Shown here in pieces: positions 7,364 through 17,247 of a stretch of DNA of 64,000 nucleotides. The DNA lies in the NCBI GenBank assembly GCA_001411745.2, contig LIQB01000010.1, positions 79,087-143,086 on the forward strand, in the 5' to 3' direction. The stretch's first letter is position 1. Every line of letters starts with the position of its first letter. The translations under genes were made by a program, and so were the position numbers. Source of the DNA: Psychrobacter glacincola. Lineage in GTDB: Bacteria > Pseudomonadota > Gammaproteobacteria > Pseudomonadales > Moraxellaceae. Below the pieces are notes generated by a model that was given only the letters and a program-made list of their open reading frames with translations, had not been told where the DNA came from and did not search any database.

Positions 7364-8767
7364 CTATGCCGCTAATTGTGACTGGGTATTGATAACGTCA
7401 CGCACAAAGCTCGCAAACCCTTTAATAATATCGCCTGTTTCTTGTCCGATACCTTGATGAATACTCATAAAATGAATAAAACCATGCGGCGCACCTAGAA
7501 TGGTATGAGTCTCGACTGCTACACCATGCACCTTTAATTGCTTTGCATAAGCAAATGCTTCATCACGTAATACGTCTAATTCTGCGGCGACAATATAAGT
7601 CGGGCATACTTTACTATTATCACCAAGCATCGGACAGTTAAGGATATGCTGGCGTGGCAAGGGGCTGTTATCTAAACAAGCAGCATCAAATACAGCCACA
7701 TCGGCATGATCCAATAATAATCCCTCGCCATATAACTCCCAACTTGGATAATCCGTTTCGATATCCGTCACAGGATACAAAGGCATTTGTGCAATCGGCT
7801 TTGGTAAGCGCTCTAATAAATCGAACATTTTTTGACCTGCACTGCCCAGATCTGACCATGCGACTTGCGAGGGCGCAGTGAGTTGTTGAGCAATTAAGGT
7901 GGATAATCCGCCGCCAGCACTATCGCCTGCTAGTACGATTCGCGAGGGTAAAGCACCTAAGGTATGGCAATGCTCAGCCAGCCAAGCGTAAGCAGTGATA
8001 CAGTCTTTTAATGCGGCTGGTGCGGGATGCTCAGGTGCTAAGCGATAATCAACACTGACTATCGGCCAGCCCGTCTGCTCACAAACCGCGTGGCAAAATT
8101 CATGATGGGTATTGACATCACCAATACAAAATCCACCCCCATGAAAATATAACAGCACTGTTTCATCAGAATTATGAGTATCCGCTTTTTTGAACCCTAA
8201 GCCCTGAGAGCTCGCGTCTGATTGATAACAGCGAATGGTCATATCGCCATCATCAGCGTTGGCAATAACTTTGTCTTCCCAATGCACAAGCTTCTGATTT
8301 TTTTTCGTAAATCGTTTCATGTTGCCGATGATATTGTCACTTGCTTGCTGCCATACCTGCGGCGCTTGCATCGCCACGGCGTCAGCAGCGAACCTTGCGC
8401 GCAGCTCATGCATTGGTGTCAACTCAAGAGGCGTTTTAAGTTTACTATTCACAGCGAGAATCAAACGCAGGTGAGCATCGGCGTGCAGGTATTGTTTCGA
8501 GGTAGGTCCTTTCAAATAACCAACCAAGCTCTCTAATAGTGGCGTTGGCAGATAGCCGACTCCTTTCATGGCATAGTGCAAGGTATGCGGCTGGCAAGTC
8601 GTCAACGGGTTATAGCTAAGCACTTTTTGTTTGACGGTCAAACGATTCTCTTGAGTGCCATTTTCTTCTTTTATACCATTATCTATACGATCTGTTGATG
8701 CGAGCTTTATCGTCATCAGCGCTTTATTTAATAGCGCATTGATTGATAACACGGTTGATTTAGACAT
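7364..8767 (-). CDS. Alpha/beta hydrolase, HSL-type lipase/esterase
   Basis: About 467 aa. Oxyanion-hole motif HGGG at residues 209-212, nucleophile Ser283 in GDSAGGG, and probable acid and base Asp398 (AELDVLRDE) and His428 (GAPHGF) give a complete hormone-sensitive-lipase (family IV) catalytic set. The roughly 160-residue N-terminal extension before the hydrolase domain is typical of the larger cold-active Moraxellaceae enzymes such as Moraxella Lip2. No clear signal peptide, so probably cytoplasmic or membrane-associated. It is transcribed alone, convergent with the phosphoesterase gene. Substrate chain length cannot be told. Confidence 0.87.
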   Translation of the reverse strand: MSKSTVLSINALLNKALMTIKLASTDRIDNGIKEENGTQENRLTVKQKVLSYNPLTTCQPHTLHYAMKGVGYLPTPLLESLVGYLKGPTSKQYLHADAHLRLILAVNSKLKTPLELTPMHELRARFAADAVAMQAPQVWQQASDNIIGNMKRFTKKNQKLVHWEDKVIANADDGDMTIRCYQSDASSQGLGFKKADTHNSDETVLLYFHGGGFCIGDVNTHHEFCHAVCEQTGWPIVSVDYRLAPEHPAPAALKDCITAYAWLAEHCHTLGALPSRIVLAGDSAGGGLSTLIAQQLTAPSQVAWSDLGSAGQKMFDLLERLPKPIAQMPLYPVTDIETDYPSWELYGEGLLLDHADVAVFDAACLDNSPLPRQHILNCPMLGDNSKVCPTYIVAAELDVLRDEAFAYAKQLKVHGVAVETHTILGAPHGFIHFMSIHQGIGQETGDIIKGFASFVRDVINTQSQLAA

Positions 8768-9222
8768 AACACTTCTCGTTAATGATTGTCAGTATGCGTT
8801 GTCATATATGAGTGTTCACTTTGACATGAGCCATACTATTTAATAGCAATAGTAGAGTAATCAAAAATAAAGTTGAGTATTGTTTGGTAATGGCTTATGT
8901 ACCAATGGTAAGTTTTTTGGAATAAGTACTACTTTCTTGTAGCTTGTGTTAACGAACATGGATAGTCATTTACCACCTATGACATTCTGTTTTGAGCACT
9001 TTAATCCAGATTTAGGCAATATTTGTTGTAAATTAGAAAAATTCCCTTGGCTTAGGCTTGAAATTTAGCTCCATCACCTTTATCAAACAGCTAGTAGAAG
9101 GTACTCATAAAAACAATGTGTAAGACAGGTTAATTATTTAATAAGAGCACAGTATCCCTAGCAAATAGTGAGCTTGTTGCCTCTTATATAAATTGTCATT
9201 ATTAAAATTCTAAGGAGCTATC
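8768..9222. other. Intergenic region between lipase and grpE
   Basis: Divergent promoter region of about 455 bases. It contains a heat-shock-type -35 (listed separately) and AT-rich DNA. No convincing small gene was seen. Confidence 0.5.
9057..9085 (+). promoter_or_regulatory. Possible sigma32 promoter for grpE
   Basis: CTTGAAA at 9057-9063 is a perfect heat-shock -35. At the same 14-base spacing as the dnaK promoter a weaker -10 (CTTTATCA, 9078-9085) follows. The -10 match is poor, so this rests mainly on the -35 and the gene context. Confidence 0.4.
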
Positions 9223-9822
9223 ATGAGCGAGCAAAATACCAACCACGAATCGCCTGAGCAAAATGTGGCGCATGACAATATTGAACACAGTGACAGTATT
9301 TTAGAAGAAACCATGAAAGAGTTTGATCCAAAGCATAACTCAGGTGAAGAGATGACCATCGACAATGAAATCGATCTCGACACCTTTAAAGCGCGCATCG
9401 CTGAGCTAGAAGGTGAAGTGAAGCAAGCTAAAGAAGTCACCGCTCGTGCCAATGCTGAAGCTTACAATGCACAAAAACGCATGGAGCAAGAGGCGGATAA
9501 GAGCAAGCGTTTTGCCTTGCAGAAATTTGCCAAAGAGCTATTAGAAGTGGTCGATAATTTAGAACGCGCCATCGAAAGCGCCCATGCCGATGACCCTGTT
9601 ACAGAGGGGGTGAGACTGACGCACAAAGCGTTATTGGACGTATTAAATAAGAACGGCGTCGAAATGGTTGACCCACAAGGCGAGAAATTCAATGCGGATC
9701 TTCATGAAGCGGTGGGTATTGATGAAGAAGCCGAGGCTGATACTGTCGGTACTGTATTACAAAAAGGCTATAGCTTGAACGGTCGTTTATTACGCCCAGC
9801 CATGGTACGTGTTGGGCAGTAG
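9223..9822 (+). CDS. grpE: Nucleotide exchange factor GrpE
   Basis: About 199 aa. Releases ADP from DnaK in the cytoplasm and acts as a dimer. An acidic, disordered N-terminus (residues 1-45) is followed by a long coiled coil (about 50-110) and a C-terminal beta domain with the family segment VDPQGEKFNADLHEAV and the ending LLRPAMVRVGQ. AAGGAG about 6 bases upstream sets the start. It lies 192 bases before dnaK, which has its own promoter. Confidence 0.96.
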   Translation: MSEQNTNHESPEQNVAHDNIEHSDSILEETMKEFDPKHNSGEEMTIDNEIDLDTFKARIAELEGEVKQAKEVTARANAEAYNAQKRMEQEADKSKRFALQKFAKELLEVVDNLERAIESAHADDPVTEGVRLTHKALLDVLNKNGVEMVDPQGEKFNADLHEAVGIDEEAEADTVGTVLQKGYSLNGRLLRPAMVRVGQ

Positions 9823-9916
9823 TACTAAAAATTGGATTTTTAATGTGCTAAACCTTACTATTATTAAGGGTTTTCACAAAAAGTCACACGAAAGACAAAT
9901 TTTGCATCATGATTGA

Positions 9917-9945
9917 CTTGAAAAAATCCATAAGTAAACCGATAT
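9917..9945 (+). promoter_or_regulatory. sigma32-type promoter of dnaK
   Basis: CTTGAAA (9917-9923), 14-base spacer, then ACCGATAT (9938-9945), matching the heat-shock -10 CCCCATNT at six of eight positions. It lies about 70 bases before the dnaK start. Confidence 0.65.
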
Positions 9946-10014
9946 ATATAGCAACAAGAGATCAACCACGGTCTGAATAGATAAATACTTAAAACAAATT
10001 AGGAGCAAATAATT

Positions 10015-11958
10015 ATGGGTAAAGTAATTGGTATTGATTTAGGTACGACTAACTCGTGTGTCGCAGTGATGGAAGGTGACAAAGTCAAAGTCATCGAAAA
10101 TGCTGAAGGTACTCGTACAACGCCATCTATCGTTGCTTATAAAAACGATGAAATTTTGGTGGGTCAGTCAGCCAAACGTCAAGCGGTCACCAATCCAAAC
10201 AACACGTTGTTTGCGATTAAGCGTTTGATTGGTCGTCGTTTTGATGACAAAGTCGTGCAAAAAGACATCGGCATGGTACCTTACAAAATCGCCAAAGCAG
10301 ATAACGGTGATGCGTGGGTAGAAATTAATGGTAAAAAATTAGCACCACCACAGGTTTCTGCTGAAATCTTGAAAAAAATGAAAAAAACAGCAGAAGACTA
10401 TCTTGGTGAAACTGTTACTGAAGCGGTTGTAACGGTACCAGCTTATTTTAATGACTCACAACGTCAAGCAACAAAAGACGCGGGTAAAATTGCAGGTCTT
10501 GATGTAAAACGTATCATCAACGAACCAACAGCTGCGGCTCTTGCGTACGGTATGGATAAGAAGCAAGGCGATAGCACGGTTGCTGTTTATGACTTGGGTG
10601 GTGGTACTTTTGACGTATCAATCATCGAAATCGCTGACGTTGATGGCGAGCAGCAGTTTGAAGTTTTAGCAACCAATGGTGATACATTCCTTGGTGGTGA
10701 AGACTTTGACTCAGCATTGATTGATTATTTGGTTGATGAGTTCAAAAAAGACCAAGATGTCAATTTGAAAGGTGACTCATTGGCGATGCAGCGTCTAAAA
10801 GAAGCGGCAGAAAAAGCGAAAATTGAGTTATCAAGTGCCCAAAGTACTGAAGTGAACTTGCCTTATATTACTGCAGACAGCAATGGTCCTAAGCATTTGG
10901 TAGTCACTATCAGTCGCTCAAAACTTGAGAGCTTAACTGAAGAGTTGGTACAACGTACCATGGGTCCTTGTAAGATTGCGCTTGAAGATGCTGGCATAAA
11001 AATTGGTGACATCGATGATGTTATCTTAGTTGGTGGTCAGACTCGTATGCCACTGGTACAGCAAAAAGTACAAGAGTTCTTCGGTCAGGAGCCACGTAAA
11101 GATGTGAACCCTGATGAAGCAGTAGCGGCAGGGGCTGCGATTCAAGGCGCGGTATTGTCTGGTGAAAAAACAGACGTATTGTTACTTGATGTGACGCCAC
11201 TAACGCTTGGTATCGAAACGATGGGTGGTGTCATGACACCAGTTATTGAGAAAAACACCATGATTCCTACTAAGAAATCACAGGTATTCTCAACGGCTGA
11301 AGACAACCAACCAGCTGTGACCATCCAGGTTTATCAAGGTGAGCGTAAAATCGCTAACCAAAATAAACAGCTTGGTCGTTTTGATTTGACGGATATTCCA
11401 CCAGCACCACGTGGTCTACCGCAAATTGAAGTTACTTTTGACATCAATGCTGACGGTATCATGAATATCTCAGCAACTGACAAAGGTACGGGTAAAGCGC
11501 AAAGCATCCAGATCAAAGCAGATTCTGGCTTGACGGATGAAGAAATCGAGCAAATGGTTCGTGATGCAGAAGCCAATGCTGCAGAAGACGAAAAATTCGC
11601 TAACTTAGCGCAAGTTCGTAACGAAGCAGATGGTCGTATTCATGCGGTACAAAAAGCGTTGAAAGATGCTGAAGATAAGGTAACTGCTGAAGAGAAATCA
11701 ACAGTAGAAGCTGCTATCTCTGAGCTTGAAGCGGTAATGAAAGAAGATGATCATGATGACATCAAAGCCAAGCTTGAAGCATTAGACAATGCCTTCTTGC
11801 CAGTTAGTCAGAAGATTTATGCTGACGCAGGCGCAGGTAGCGAGGGCATGGATCCAAGCCAGTTCCAACAAGGCGCGGACAATGCAGCAGATAGCAACCA
11901 AGCTGATGATGACGTCGTTGATGCTGAGTTTACTGAAGTAGACGAAGACAAAAAATAA
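10015..11958 (+). CDS. dnaK: Chaperone DnaK (Hsp70)
   Basis: About 647 aa, full length. ATP-dependent protein-folding chaperone of the cytosol. The ATPase domain shows GIDLGTTNS (residues 6-14), the phosphate-2 motif [10 protein letters not shown] and the adenosine-motif stretch VGGQTRMP. The substrate-binding domain begins near residue 390 ([14 protein letters not shown]), and the acidic C-terminus ends in [17 protein letters not shown] upstream fits the start. It follows grpE and has its own heat-shock promoter; dnaJ is not next to it. A strong terminator follows. Confidence 0.98.
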   Translation: MGKVIGIDLGTTNSCVAVMEGDKVKVIENAEGTRTTPSIVAYKNDEILVGQSAKRQAVTNPNNTLFAIKRLIGRRFDDKVVQKDIGMVPYKIAKADNGDAWVEINGKKLAPPQVSAEILKKMKKTAEDYLGETVTEAVVTVPAYFNDSQRQATKDAGKIAGLDVKRIINEPTAAALAYGMDKKQGDSTVAVYDLGGGTFDVSIIEIADVDGEQQFEVLATNGDTFLGGEDFDSALIDYLVDEFKKDQDVNLKGDSLAMQRLKEAAEKAKIELSSAQSTEVNLPYITADSNGPKHLVVTISRSKLESLTEELVQRTMGPCKIALEDAGIKIGDIDDVILVGGQTRMPLVQQKVQEFFGQEPRKDVNPDEAVAAGAAIQGAVLSGEKTDVLLLDVTPLTLGIETMGGVMTPVIEKNTMIPTKKSQVFSTAEDNQPAVTIQVYQGERKIANQNKQLGRFDLTDIPPAPRGLPQIEVTFDINADGIMNISATDKGTGKAQSIQIKADSGLTDEEIEQMVRDAEANAAEDEKFANLAQVRNEADGRIHAVQKALKDAEDKVTAEEKSTVEAAISELEAVMKEDDHDDIKAKLEALDNAFLPVSQKIYADAGAGSEGMDPSQFQQGADNAADSNQADDDVVDAEFTEVDEDKK

Positions 11959-11992
11959 CTGTGATTTAGTAACTAAACGCAATTAAAACAAA

Positions 11993-12020
11993 AAACGCAT
12001 CCTTCGGGGTGCGTTTTTTT
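11993..12020 (+). terminator. Terminator of dnaK
   Basis: Eight-base stem ACGCATCC/GGGTGCGT closed by a TTCG tetraloop (12003-12006) and followed by seven T. Strong. Confidence 0.88.
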
Positions 12021-12066
12021 ATGGCTGTTATTTATAAGAAATATCCTACCACTCTATATCTTATCT

Positions 12067-12894
12067 TCACAATTTGAAGGCACTCACTATCAGTACTTCA
12101 TAAGTCAAATGAACGATAGGCTGACCGGCGTCATCTTGCGCCGAAAAATGTTGCCAATAATCAGACTCAAACTGTTGCAAGCGTGCCTTGGTCCACATAA
12201 AGGGCTGGGTGCTGTTGGCTTTTACTTGCGTCTGATTGGTCGATACGCCCGTCAACTTCATATGTTTTAGGATGGCGTAAGGACTGGCAAACGGTAACTC
12301 GAAACGCTCAGTGGACAGTTCAATTTCCTCAAATCCAGCACTAATCAGTGCCAGTCGCCACTCAATGATATCTGGGTAATAGAGTCCTTGACCGGTCAAA
12401 CTTTTAATTTGCAAAAAGTTATTTGGCGTAAAAGTGTTAAACAGCAGTTGACCTCCAGCTCGCAAAAGCATTGCTGATTGCGCAACAAAGTTTAAGGGGT
12501 CATCAAACCACTGCACAGCATTGGCACTGATTATCAAGCTATGCTCATCCTCAAAGTCCATCGTTTCAGCATCGCCAATTGCTATGTCAGCATTGGGCAA
12601 TATGGACTGTAAAGTAGCCGCTTGTTCAGCGCATAATTCATTGATTAGCCAATATTGACTTTGAATGTGTGCTGCGAGTAGGCGGGTCATTTGACCAGTT
12701 CCTGCACCGACTTCAAGCACACTATCGTGTTCAGTGTGAGTGAGTTTGTCTATTAAATATTGACATACTTGCTGCTGAACATAGGCATGCTGGTCATAGT
12801 CGCTGGCATTGGCAAAATGACGAGCGATGGTTTGTTTTCTAGCACTGAGGTCATCAGGTGTGTCGAGTTTTTTCATAGAGTGCATTACATCCAA
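12067..12894 (-). CDS. bioC: Malonyl-ACP O-methyltransferase BioC
   Basis: About 275 aa. Methylates the free carboxyl of malonyl-ACP so that the fatty acid machinery can build pimeloyl-ACP methyl ester for biotin. SAM-binding motif I is seen as VLEVGAGTGQMT (about residues 60-71), followed by the acidic and aromatic motifs (NADIAIGDAE, SANAVQWFDD). It is the second gene of a bioF-bioC unit; the 158-base gap may hold a separate start signal. Translation may begin at the first Met or at Met6. The remaining bio genes are elsewhere. Confidence 0.85.
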   Translation of the reverse strand: MDVMHSMKKLDTPDDLSARKQTIARHFANASDYDQHAYVQQQVCQYLIDKLTHTEHDSVLEVGAGTGQMTRLLAAHIQSQYWLINELCAEQAATLQSILPNADIAIGDAETMDFEDEHSLIISANAVQWFDDPLNFVAQSAMLLRAGGQLLFNTFTPNNFLQIKSLTGQGLYYPDIIEWRLALISAGFEEIELSTERFELPFASPYAILKHMKLTGVSTNQTQVKANSTQPFMWTKARLQQFESDYWQHFSAQDDAGQPIVHLTYEVLIVSAFKL

Positions 12895-13052
12895 TTGAGC
12901 CAGTTATCAATCGATATAGTCATTCCACTATAAAAATATTACTGCGTTAACCTCGCTTGAAGTATTAAATATACATCTACGTTCGGTTGCCTTGTACTAC
13001 TTTTAAATTGAATCGACTACAGTAGGATTATTGTCGCTGCTAGAGAGTGAAG

Positions 13053-14285
13053 TTATAACTGTTGTATTAGCTGTTCGCAGTCTTCATTGGTCAGCTTGGC
13101 ATTCATAACTAAGCGAATACGAGCAGTGTTTTCAGGAACGGTGGGTGGCCTGATAGGTAGCGCGTAGAATCCTGCTGCCTGTAACTGTTGTGCTTTCGCA
13201 AGCGCACACGCATTATCGCCCAATATATAAGGAATGATAGGAGAGTCATAACTGATATGTTGAGCCGTAGGTGATACACGGTGTTGTGGAGCGATGGCCT
13301 GGCTAAGTGTGATAGACAGCTGCGCTAAATGCGTACGTTGATCAGTTAACTGCGGCATTTTTGCTAAGATAAATCGTGTCCATGCATGATTGATAGGGGG
13401 TAGTGCAGTACTAAAAATTAGTGGACGCATGCGGTTAATTAGCCATTGCTTGACGACATCATCGCACATGATATAAGCACCCACCGAGGCAAACGCTTTA
13501 CCGAAAGTACCGACCAAATAGTCAATATCGGACAACGTATCTGTTTCTTCTGCTAGACCCAATCCTGTTTCACCTAAAACACCGACGGCATGTGCTTCAT
13601 CGACATATAGCTCAATACGAGCGTCATTTGCTTTTAATTTCACTAGCTGAGGTAAGTTGGCACGATCACCATCCATACTAAAGATGCTCTCAGTGACAAT
13701 AATGATGCGCTCAATGTCTGGCGCTGCTTGCTCAATAAACGTCGCCAAGTGTTCATAATCATTGTGACGATAACGACGATAGCTGACCAGTTTGCTTTGG
13801 CTCAAACGCAACCCATCGATAATGCTGGCATGTACCAGCTTGTCAGCTAAGATCAGTGTTTTGACTGGTAACGCTGTCAGGGCTGGCAATATACCAAGAT
13901 TGGCATGATAGCCGCTATTCAATACCAACACCGATTTTGAGGCAGAGATATCACGTTTACCGACAGCGGTTTGATACCATTCCTGCAACTCAGACTCTAG
14001 CGCTTGTAGCTGTGCATCATTTCCAGTGAGCAAGCGTGAGGACGTCGCACTCATTTTAGGCATTTGTGCGACTGATAGCAGTGTTAATTGACTGAGAAAT
14101 TCGTTTTGTAATTCGGTGTCGCCGCCTAAACCCAGATAATCGTTACTAGCGATATTGAGTAAGGTTTGACCTTCGCTAATAACGTATTGCCCATGATGAT
14201 GGAGATTGGGTAATTGACGATATTGTTGGGTGGCTTTGAGTGCTGTAAGCGCTTCTTGCAGGCGGCTAGTTATACGTCCAGTCAT
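13053..14285 (-). CDS. bioF: 8-amino-7-oxononanoate synthase BioF
   Basis: About 410 aa. PLP-dependent condensation of pimeloyl-ACP (or -CoA) with L-alanine, the first step of biotin ring assembly. The PLP lysine is in GTFGKAFASVG; the aspartate and histidine of YVDEAHAVGVLG and the SNDYLGLG N-terminal signature are present. The frame extends to 14393, but AAGG stands 8 bases before an internal ATG at 14285, giving the usual family length, so that start is used. Upstream of bioC and probably co-transcribed. Confidence 0.9.
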   Translation of the reverse strand: MTGRITSRLQEALTALKATQQYRQLPNLHHHGQYVISEGQTLLNIASNDYLGLGGDTELQNEFLSQLTLLSVAQMPKMSATSSRLLTGNDAQLQALESELQEWYQTAVGKRDISASKSVLVLNSGYHANLGILPALTALPVKTLILADKLVHASIIDGLRLSQSKLVSYRRYRHNDYEHLATFIEQAAPDIERIIIVTESIFSMDGDRANLPQLVKLKANDARIELYVDEAHAVGVLGETGLGLAEETDTLSDIDYLVGTFGKAFASVGAYIMCDDVVKQWLINRMRPLIFSTALPPINHAWTRFILAKMPQLTDQRTHLAQLSITLSQAIAPQHRVSPTAQHISYDSPIIPYILGDNACALAKAQQLQAAGFYALPIRPPTVPENTARIRLVMNAKLTNEDCEQLIQQL

Positions 14286-14592
14286 TATTTTTACCTTAAA
14301 ATATTCGGTATCTCTTATTGTTTTATGCTTATTTCTGCTAGAAAGGCGATGAAATGAGTAGGGATTATTGCATAAACTCAGTGGTTGTAACAAAAGATTT
14401 CATATCTTTGCCTTTGTAACCCAAGCACTGATAAATACTTGCAAATCTTAACTCTCATACCATCAAACACTGACAGACGACTTGAAATAGTTTGTTACTA
14501 TATGCCCATCGTTAGCAAACAAGGCGATAGGGCTATAAAAGCCAATATAAATAGATAACTTGTTTGTCCAAATTGATTTTAAGGAGCTAATA
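14286..14592. other. Divergent intergenic region bioF / OMP1
   Basis: About 300 bases holding both promoters. Two direct TTGTAAC words occur near 14385 and 14415, but no BirA-type inverted operator is visible. No gene seen. Confidence 0.4.
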
Positions 14593-15138
14593 ATGAAAAC
14601 TCTACAAAAAACGCTACTTGCACTAGCAGCTGGTTCTTTGTTAACTGTTGGCGCACAGGCCGCTACTTCTTATAGCAACGGTTACACTGGTCAGCCGTAT
14701 GTCGGCGTCAAAGTCGGTCAGTTTGATCTAGATGTCGACAATGCAGATGATCCAACTGCTTATGGTGTCTACGGTGGTTATAACTTCGATCAAAACTTCG
14801 GTGTCGAAGCAGAGTATGTAGGTTCAGATGATGCTGATTACAGAAACGGTGATCTTGATGCCAAAACTTATGGCGCGTACGGTACTGCACGCTACCAGTT
14901 CCCAAACACTGGCTTATACGCCAAAGGTAAGCTAGGGGTTGCTAAAACTGAAGTAGAAGGTGATTACACCGTTGGCCCAGTCAAAGTTTCGAACTCTAGC
15001 AGCGACACAGGTCTTGCTGGTGGTGTAGGTCTTGGTTACTCAGTGAATCCTAACTTTGGTGTCGAAGCTGAATACTCAATGATGGACAGTGATGTCGATG
15101 CCAAGCTACTTACTGTTGGCGCTCAGTTGAAGTTCTAA
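14593..15138 (+). CDS. Outer membrane beta-barrel protein (tandem copy 1)
   Basis: About 181 aa. A signal peptide (residues 1-23, ending GAQA) is followed by a small 8-stranded-type barrel with alternating hydrophobic strands and conserved turns (YVGVKVGQFDLD, YGVYGGYNF, GVEAEYVGS, ALLYAKG-like strands) and a C-terminal phenylalanine (LTVGAQLKF), the usual outer-membrane sorting signal. AAGGAG precedes the ATG at 14593; an upstream in-frame ATG at 14560 has no such site. It belongs to the OMP_b-brl group (opacity/OmpW-like barrels). First of three tandem copies. Confidence 0.87.
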   Translation: MKTLQKTLLALAAGSLLTVGAQAATSYSNGYTGQPYVGVKVGQFDLDVDNADDPTAYGVYGGYNFDQNFGVEAEYVGSDDADYRNGDLDAKTYGAYGTARYQFPNTGLYAKGKLGVAKTEVEGDYTVGPVKVSNSSSDTGLAGGVGLGYSVNPNFGVEAEYSMMDSDVDAKLLTVGAQLKF

Positions 15139-15249
15139 AGCCAAAACGATTTATCAGCTAAACGAGTGAGAGAAGATGGCAACAATAATTTTTTCTCCTC
15201 CAAATACCTTATAGACAAATAATTAAAAATATAACCCTAGGGGAATACT

Positions 15250-15792
15250 ATGAAAACTTTACAAAAAACGTTACTTGCATTAGCAGCTGGTTCTTTATTA
15301 AGCATGGGTGCACAAGCCGCCGTATCTTATGGCAACGGTTACACTGGTCAGCCATACGTTGGTGTAAAAGTCGGTCAGTTTGACCTAGATGTAAACGGTG
15401 CTGACAAGCCAACCGCTTATGGTGTCTATGGCGGTTACAACTTTGATCCTAACTTTGGTATCGAAGCAGAATATGTAGGTTCAGGCGATGCCGATTATTA
15501 CAACGGTGATATCGATGCCAAGAGCTATGGCGCTTATGGTACTTATCGTTATCAGTTCCCAAATACTGCGCTATATGCCAAAGGTAAGCTAGGTGTTGCT
15601 AAGACTGAAATCGAAGGTAACTATATCGTTGAAGACTCTAATAGAAAAACTATTTCTAACGACGATACCAGCCTTGCAGGTGGTGTAGGCCTTGGTTATT
15701 CGGTTAACCCAAACTTCAGTGTTGAAGCTGAATATGACATGTTAGGTAGCGACGCAGACCTAATGACTGTTGGTGCTCAGCTAAAATTCTAA
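15250..15792 (+). CDS. Outer membrane beta-barrel protein (tandem copy 2)
   Basis: About 180 aa, very close to copy 1 through the signal peptide and first strands (MKTLQKTLLALAAGSLL, then QPYVGVKVGQFDLDV) and more divergent in the loop around residues 120-140. It ends in LMTVGAQLKF with the C-terminal Phe. A terminator follows, so copies 1 and 2 may share a transcript; no clear terminator lies between them. Confidence 0.87.
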   Translation: MKTLQKTLLALAAGSLLSMGAQAAVSYGNGYTGQPYVGVKVGQFDLDVNGADKPTAYGVYGGYNFDPNFGIEAEYVGSGDADYYNGDIDAKSYGAYGTYRYQFPNTALYAKGKLGVAKTEIEGNYIVEDSNRKTISNDDTSLAGGVGLGYSVNPNFSVEAEYDMLGSDADLMTVGAQLKF

Positions 15793-15818
15793 GTTTCTGA
15801 TTAGCAGTATGATAACTA

Positions 15819-15848
15819 AAAAACGCACCCTTCGAGGTGCGTTTTTTT
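15819..15848 (+). terminator. Terminator after OMP copy 2
   Basis: Stem AAACGCACC with GGTGCGTTT around CTTCGA, followed by a T run. It is very similar in sequence to the dnaK terminator. Confidence 0.87.
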
Positions 15849-16001
15849 GTACGATAAAAAGCACTGTAAGCGTCATTAAAAAAGAGTGCATTTAAAATAA
15901 GGTTCTGTTAATATCTCGAATTCGACAATAGTTCAGCTAACTTATATGCTCTGTTATTTTCATTCAGATGGTATTTTTAGTTTTATTTAACAGGAAGATA
16001 T

Positions 16002-16550
16002 ATGAATACTTTACAAAAAGCTTTGATCGCCCTATCAGTTGGCTCTTTATTGAGTGTCAGCGCGCAAGCGGCAGTTAACTATGTAGGTCAGCCGTATGTT
16101 GGTGTAAAAGCTGGTAAGTTCATGGTAGATGCTGATGATCTAGATGATCCTACTGCTTATGGTATTTATGCTGGTTATAACTTTGATCCTAACTTTGGTG
16201 CTGAAGTTGAATATGTAGGCTCTAGTGACACTGATATTGATACAGGTACCAGACTTCTTAAGGGTGAATATGACCTTAAAACTTATGGTGCTTATGGTAC
16301 TTACCGTTATCAATTCCCTAATACTGGTTTATATGCCAAAGGCAAGTTAGGTTTTGCTAAAGCTGAGATTGATGCGTCTTTAAGTGACGTACTTGGAAAT
16401 ACTATTAGTGAAAGCGATAGCGATAGTGGTGTTGCTGGTGGTATTGGTTTAGGTTATAACTTTAACCCTAGCATGAGCGTTGAAGCTGAATATGATTATG
16501 TCGCTGAAGATATTACTCTATTGACTTTAGGTGCTCACATTAAGTTTTAA
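16002..16550 (+). CDS. Outer membrane beta-barrel protein (tandem copy 3)
   Basis: About 182 aa. Same layout as copies 1 and 2, with a signal peptide (MNTLQKALIALSVGSLL, ending SAQA) and the barrel motifs, but it lacks the SNGYTG spacer and carries an extra loop (TRLLKGEYDL). It is the most diverged copy and ends in LTLGAHIKF. It lies after a terminator, so it has its own promoter and may be expressed under other conditions. Confidence 0.87.
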   Translation: MNTLQKALIALSVGSLLSVSAQAAVNYVGQPYVGVKAGKFMVDADDLDDPTAYGIYAGYNFDPNFGAEVEYVGSSDTDIDTGTRLLKGEYDLKTYGAYGTYRYQFPNTGLYAKGKLGFAKAEIDASLSDVLGNTISESDSDSGVAGGIGLGYNFNPSMSVEAEYDYVAEDITLLTLGAHIKF

Positions 16551-16571
16551 TAAGTTGATTAAAGAAAAAAG

Positions 16572-16599
16572 AAACGATCGCTTTGGCGGTCGTTTTTTT
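16572..16599 (+). terminator. Terminator after OMP copy 3
   Basis: Stem AACGATCGC/GCGGTCGTT with TTTG loop, followed by seven T. Confidence 0.87.
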
Positions 16600-16734
16600 A
16601 TGCTCTAAGTTTTAGTATGTGTTTCTCATATTTTTCGAAGTATACACATCATATATTGATGATTTTTAAGAAATTATTAATACCAAAAATGTGCTACATT
16701 AAAAGTTAGAATGATAAAGATAGGGAATGTAGTG

Positions 16735-17232
16735 ATGATGGAGATGCTGTGGATGATTGAACCTTGGCACTGGTTAGTCTTAGGTTTTATATTGCTGATC
16801 ATTGAGATGTTTGTGCCGACATTCGCCAGCCTTTGGTTTGGCGCCGCTGCCATCATCGTTGCCGCGCTTTCATGGCTATTGCCTATTTCTGTCTCTGTGC
16901 AAATTATTATTTGGTTGGTGCTTTCTGCCATATTCTTGCTGGCATGGTTCAAGTTTATTAAACCCTTATCAGTAGATCGCACCAAAGCAGGCTTGGGTGG
17001 TAGTGTTATCGTTGGTGAAACTGGCATGATTATCGTCCAGCCGCAGCCAGATAGAGCGGGCATCGTCAGATTCAGTGTTCCTATTGTTGGGGCAGCGGAG
17101 TGGATGTGCCGCACTACGGGTGAGCCAGTGGCGGTCGGCGATCGAGTGGTGGTGACCGATATTGTCGGTAATGAGCTGATTGTGAGCAGTATGAAATCGC
17201 AGGCAGCGATTAATAAAGACATGCAATTATAA
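16735..17232 (+). CDS. NfeD-family membrane protein
   Basis: About 165 aa. Two or three membrane helices at the N-terminus (about residues 10-70 by this start) are followed by a small beta-rich OB-like domain (GGSVIVGETGMIIVQP, then GDRVVVTDIVGNELIV), as in NfeD1b/YbbK-type proteins. AGGGAA seven bases upstream supports the ATG at 16735 over the one at 16711. It lies 15 bases before the SPFH gene, the standard NfeD-stomatin pair thought to influence membrane protein quality control. Confidence 0.85.
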   Translation: MMEMLWMIEPWHWLVLGFILLIIEMFVPTFASLWFGAAAIIVAALSWLLPISVSVQIIIWLVLSAIFLLAWFKFIKPLSVDRTKAGLGGSVIVGETGMIIVQPQPDRAGIVRFSVPIVGAAEWMCRTTGEPVAVGDRVVVTDIVGNELIVSSMKSQAAINKDMQL

Positions 17233-17247
17233 TAATAGGGAAGAATT

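Noticed and set aside
14385..14421. BirA operator before bioF
   Set aside because: The TTGTAAC words are direct repeats, not the inverted pair with 14-15 base spacing expected for BirA.
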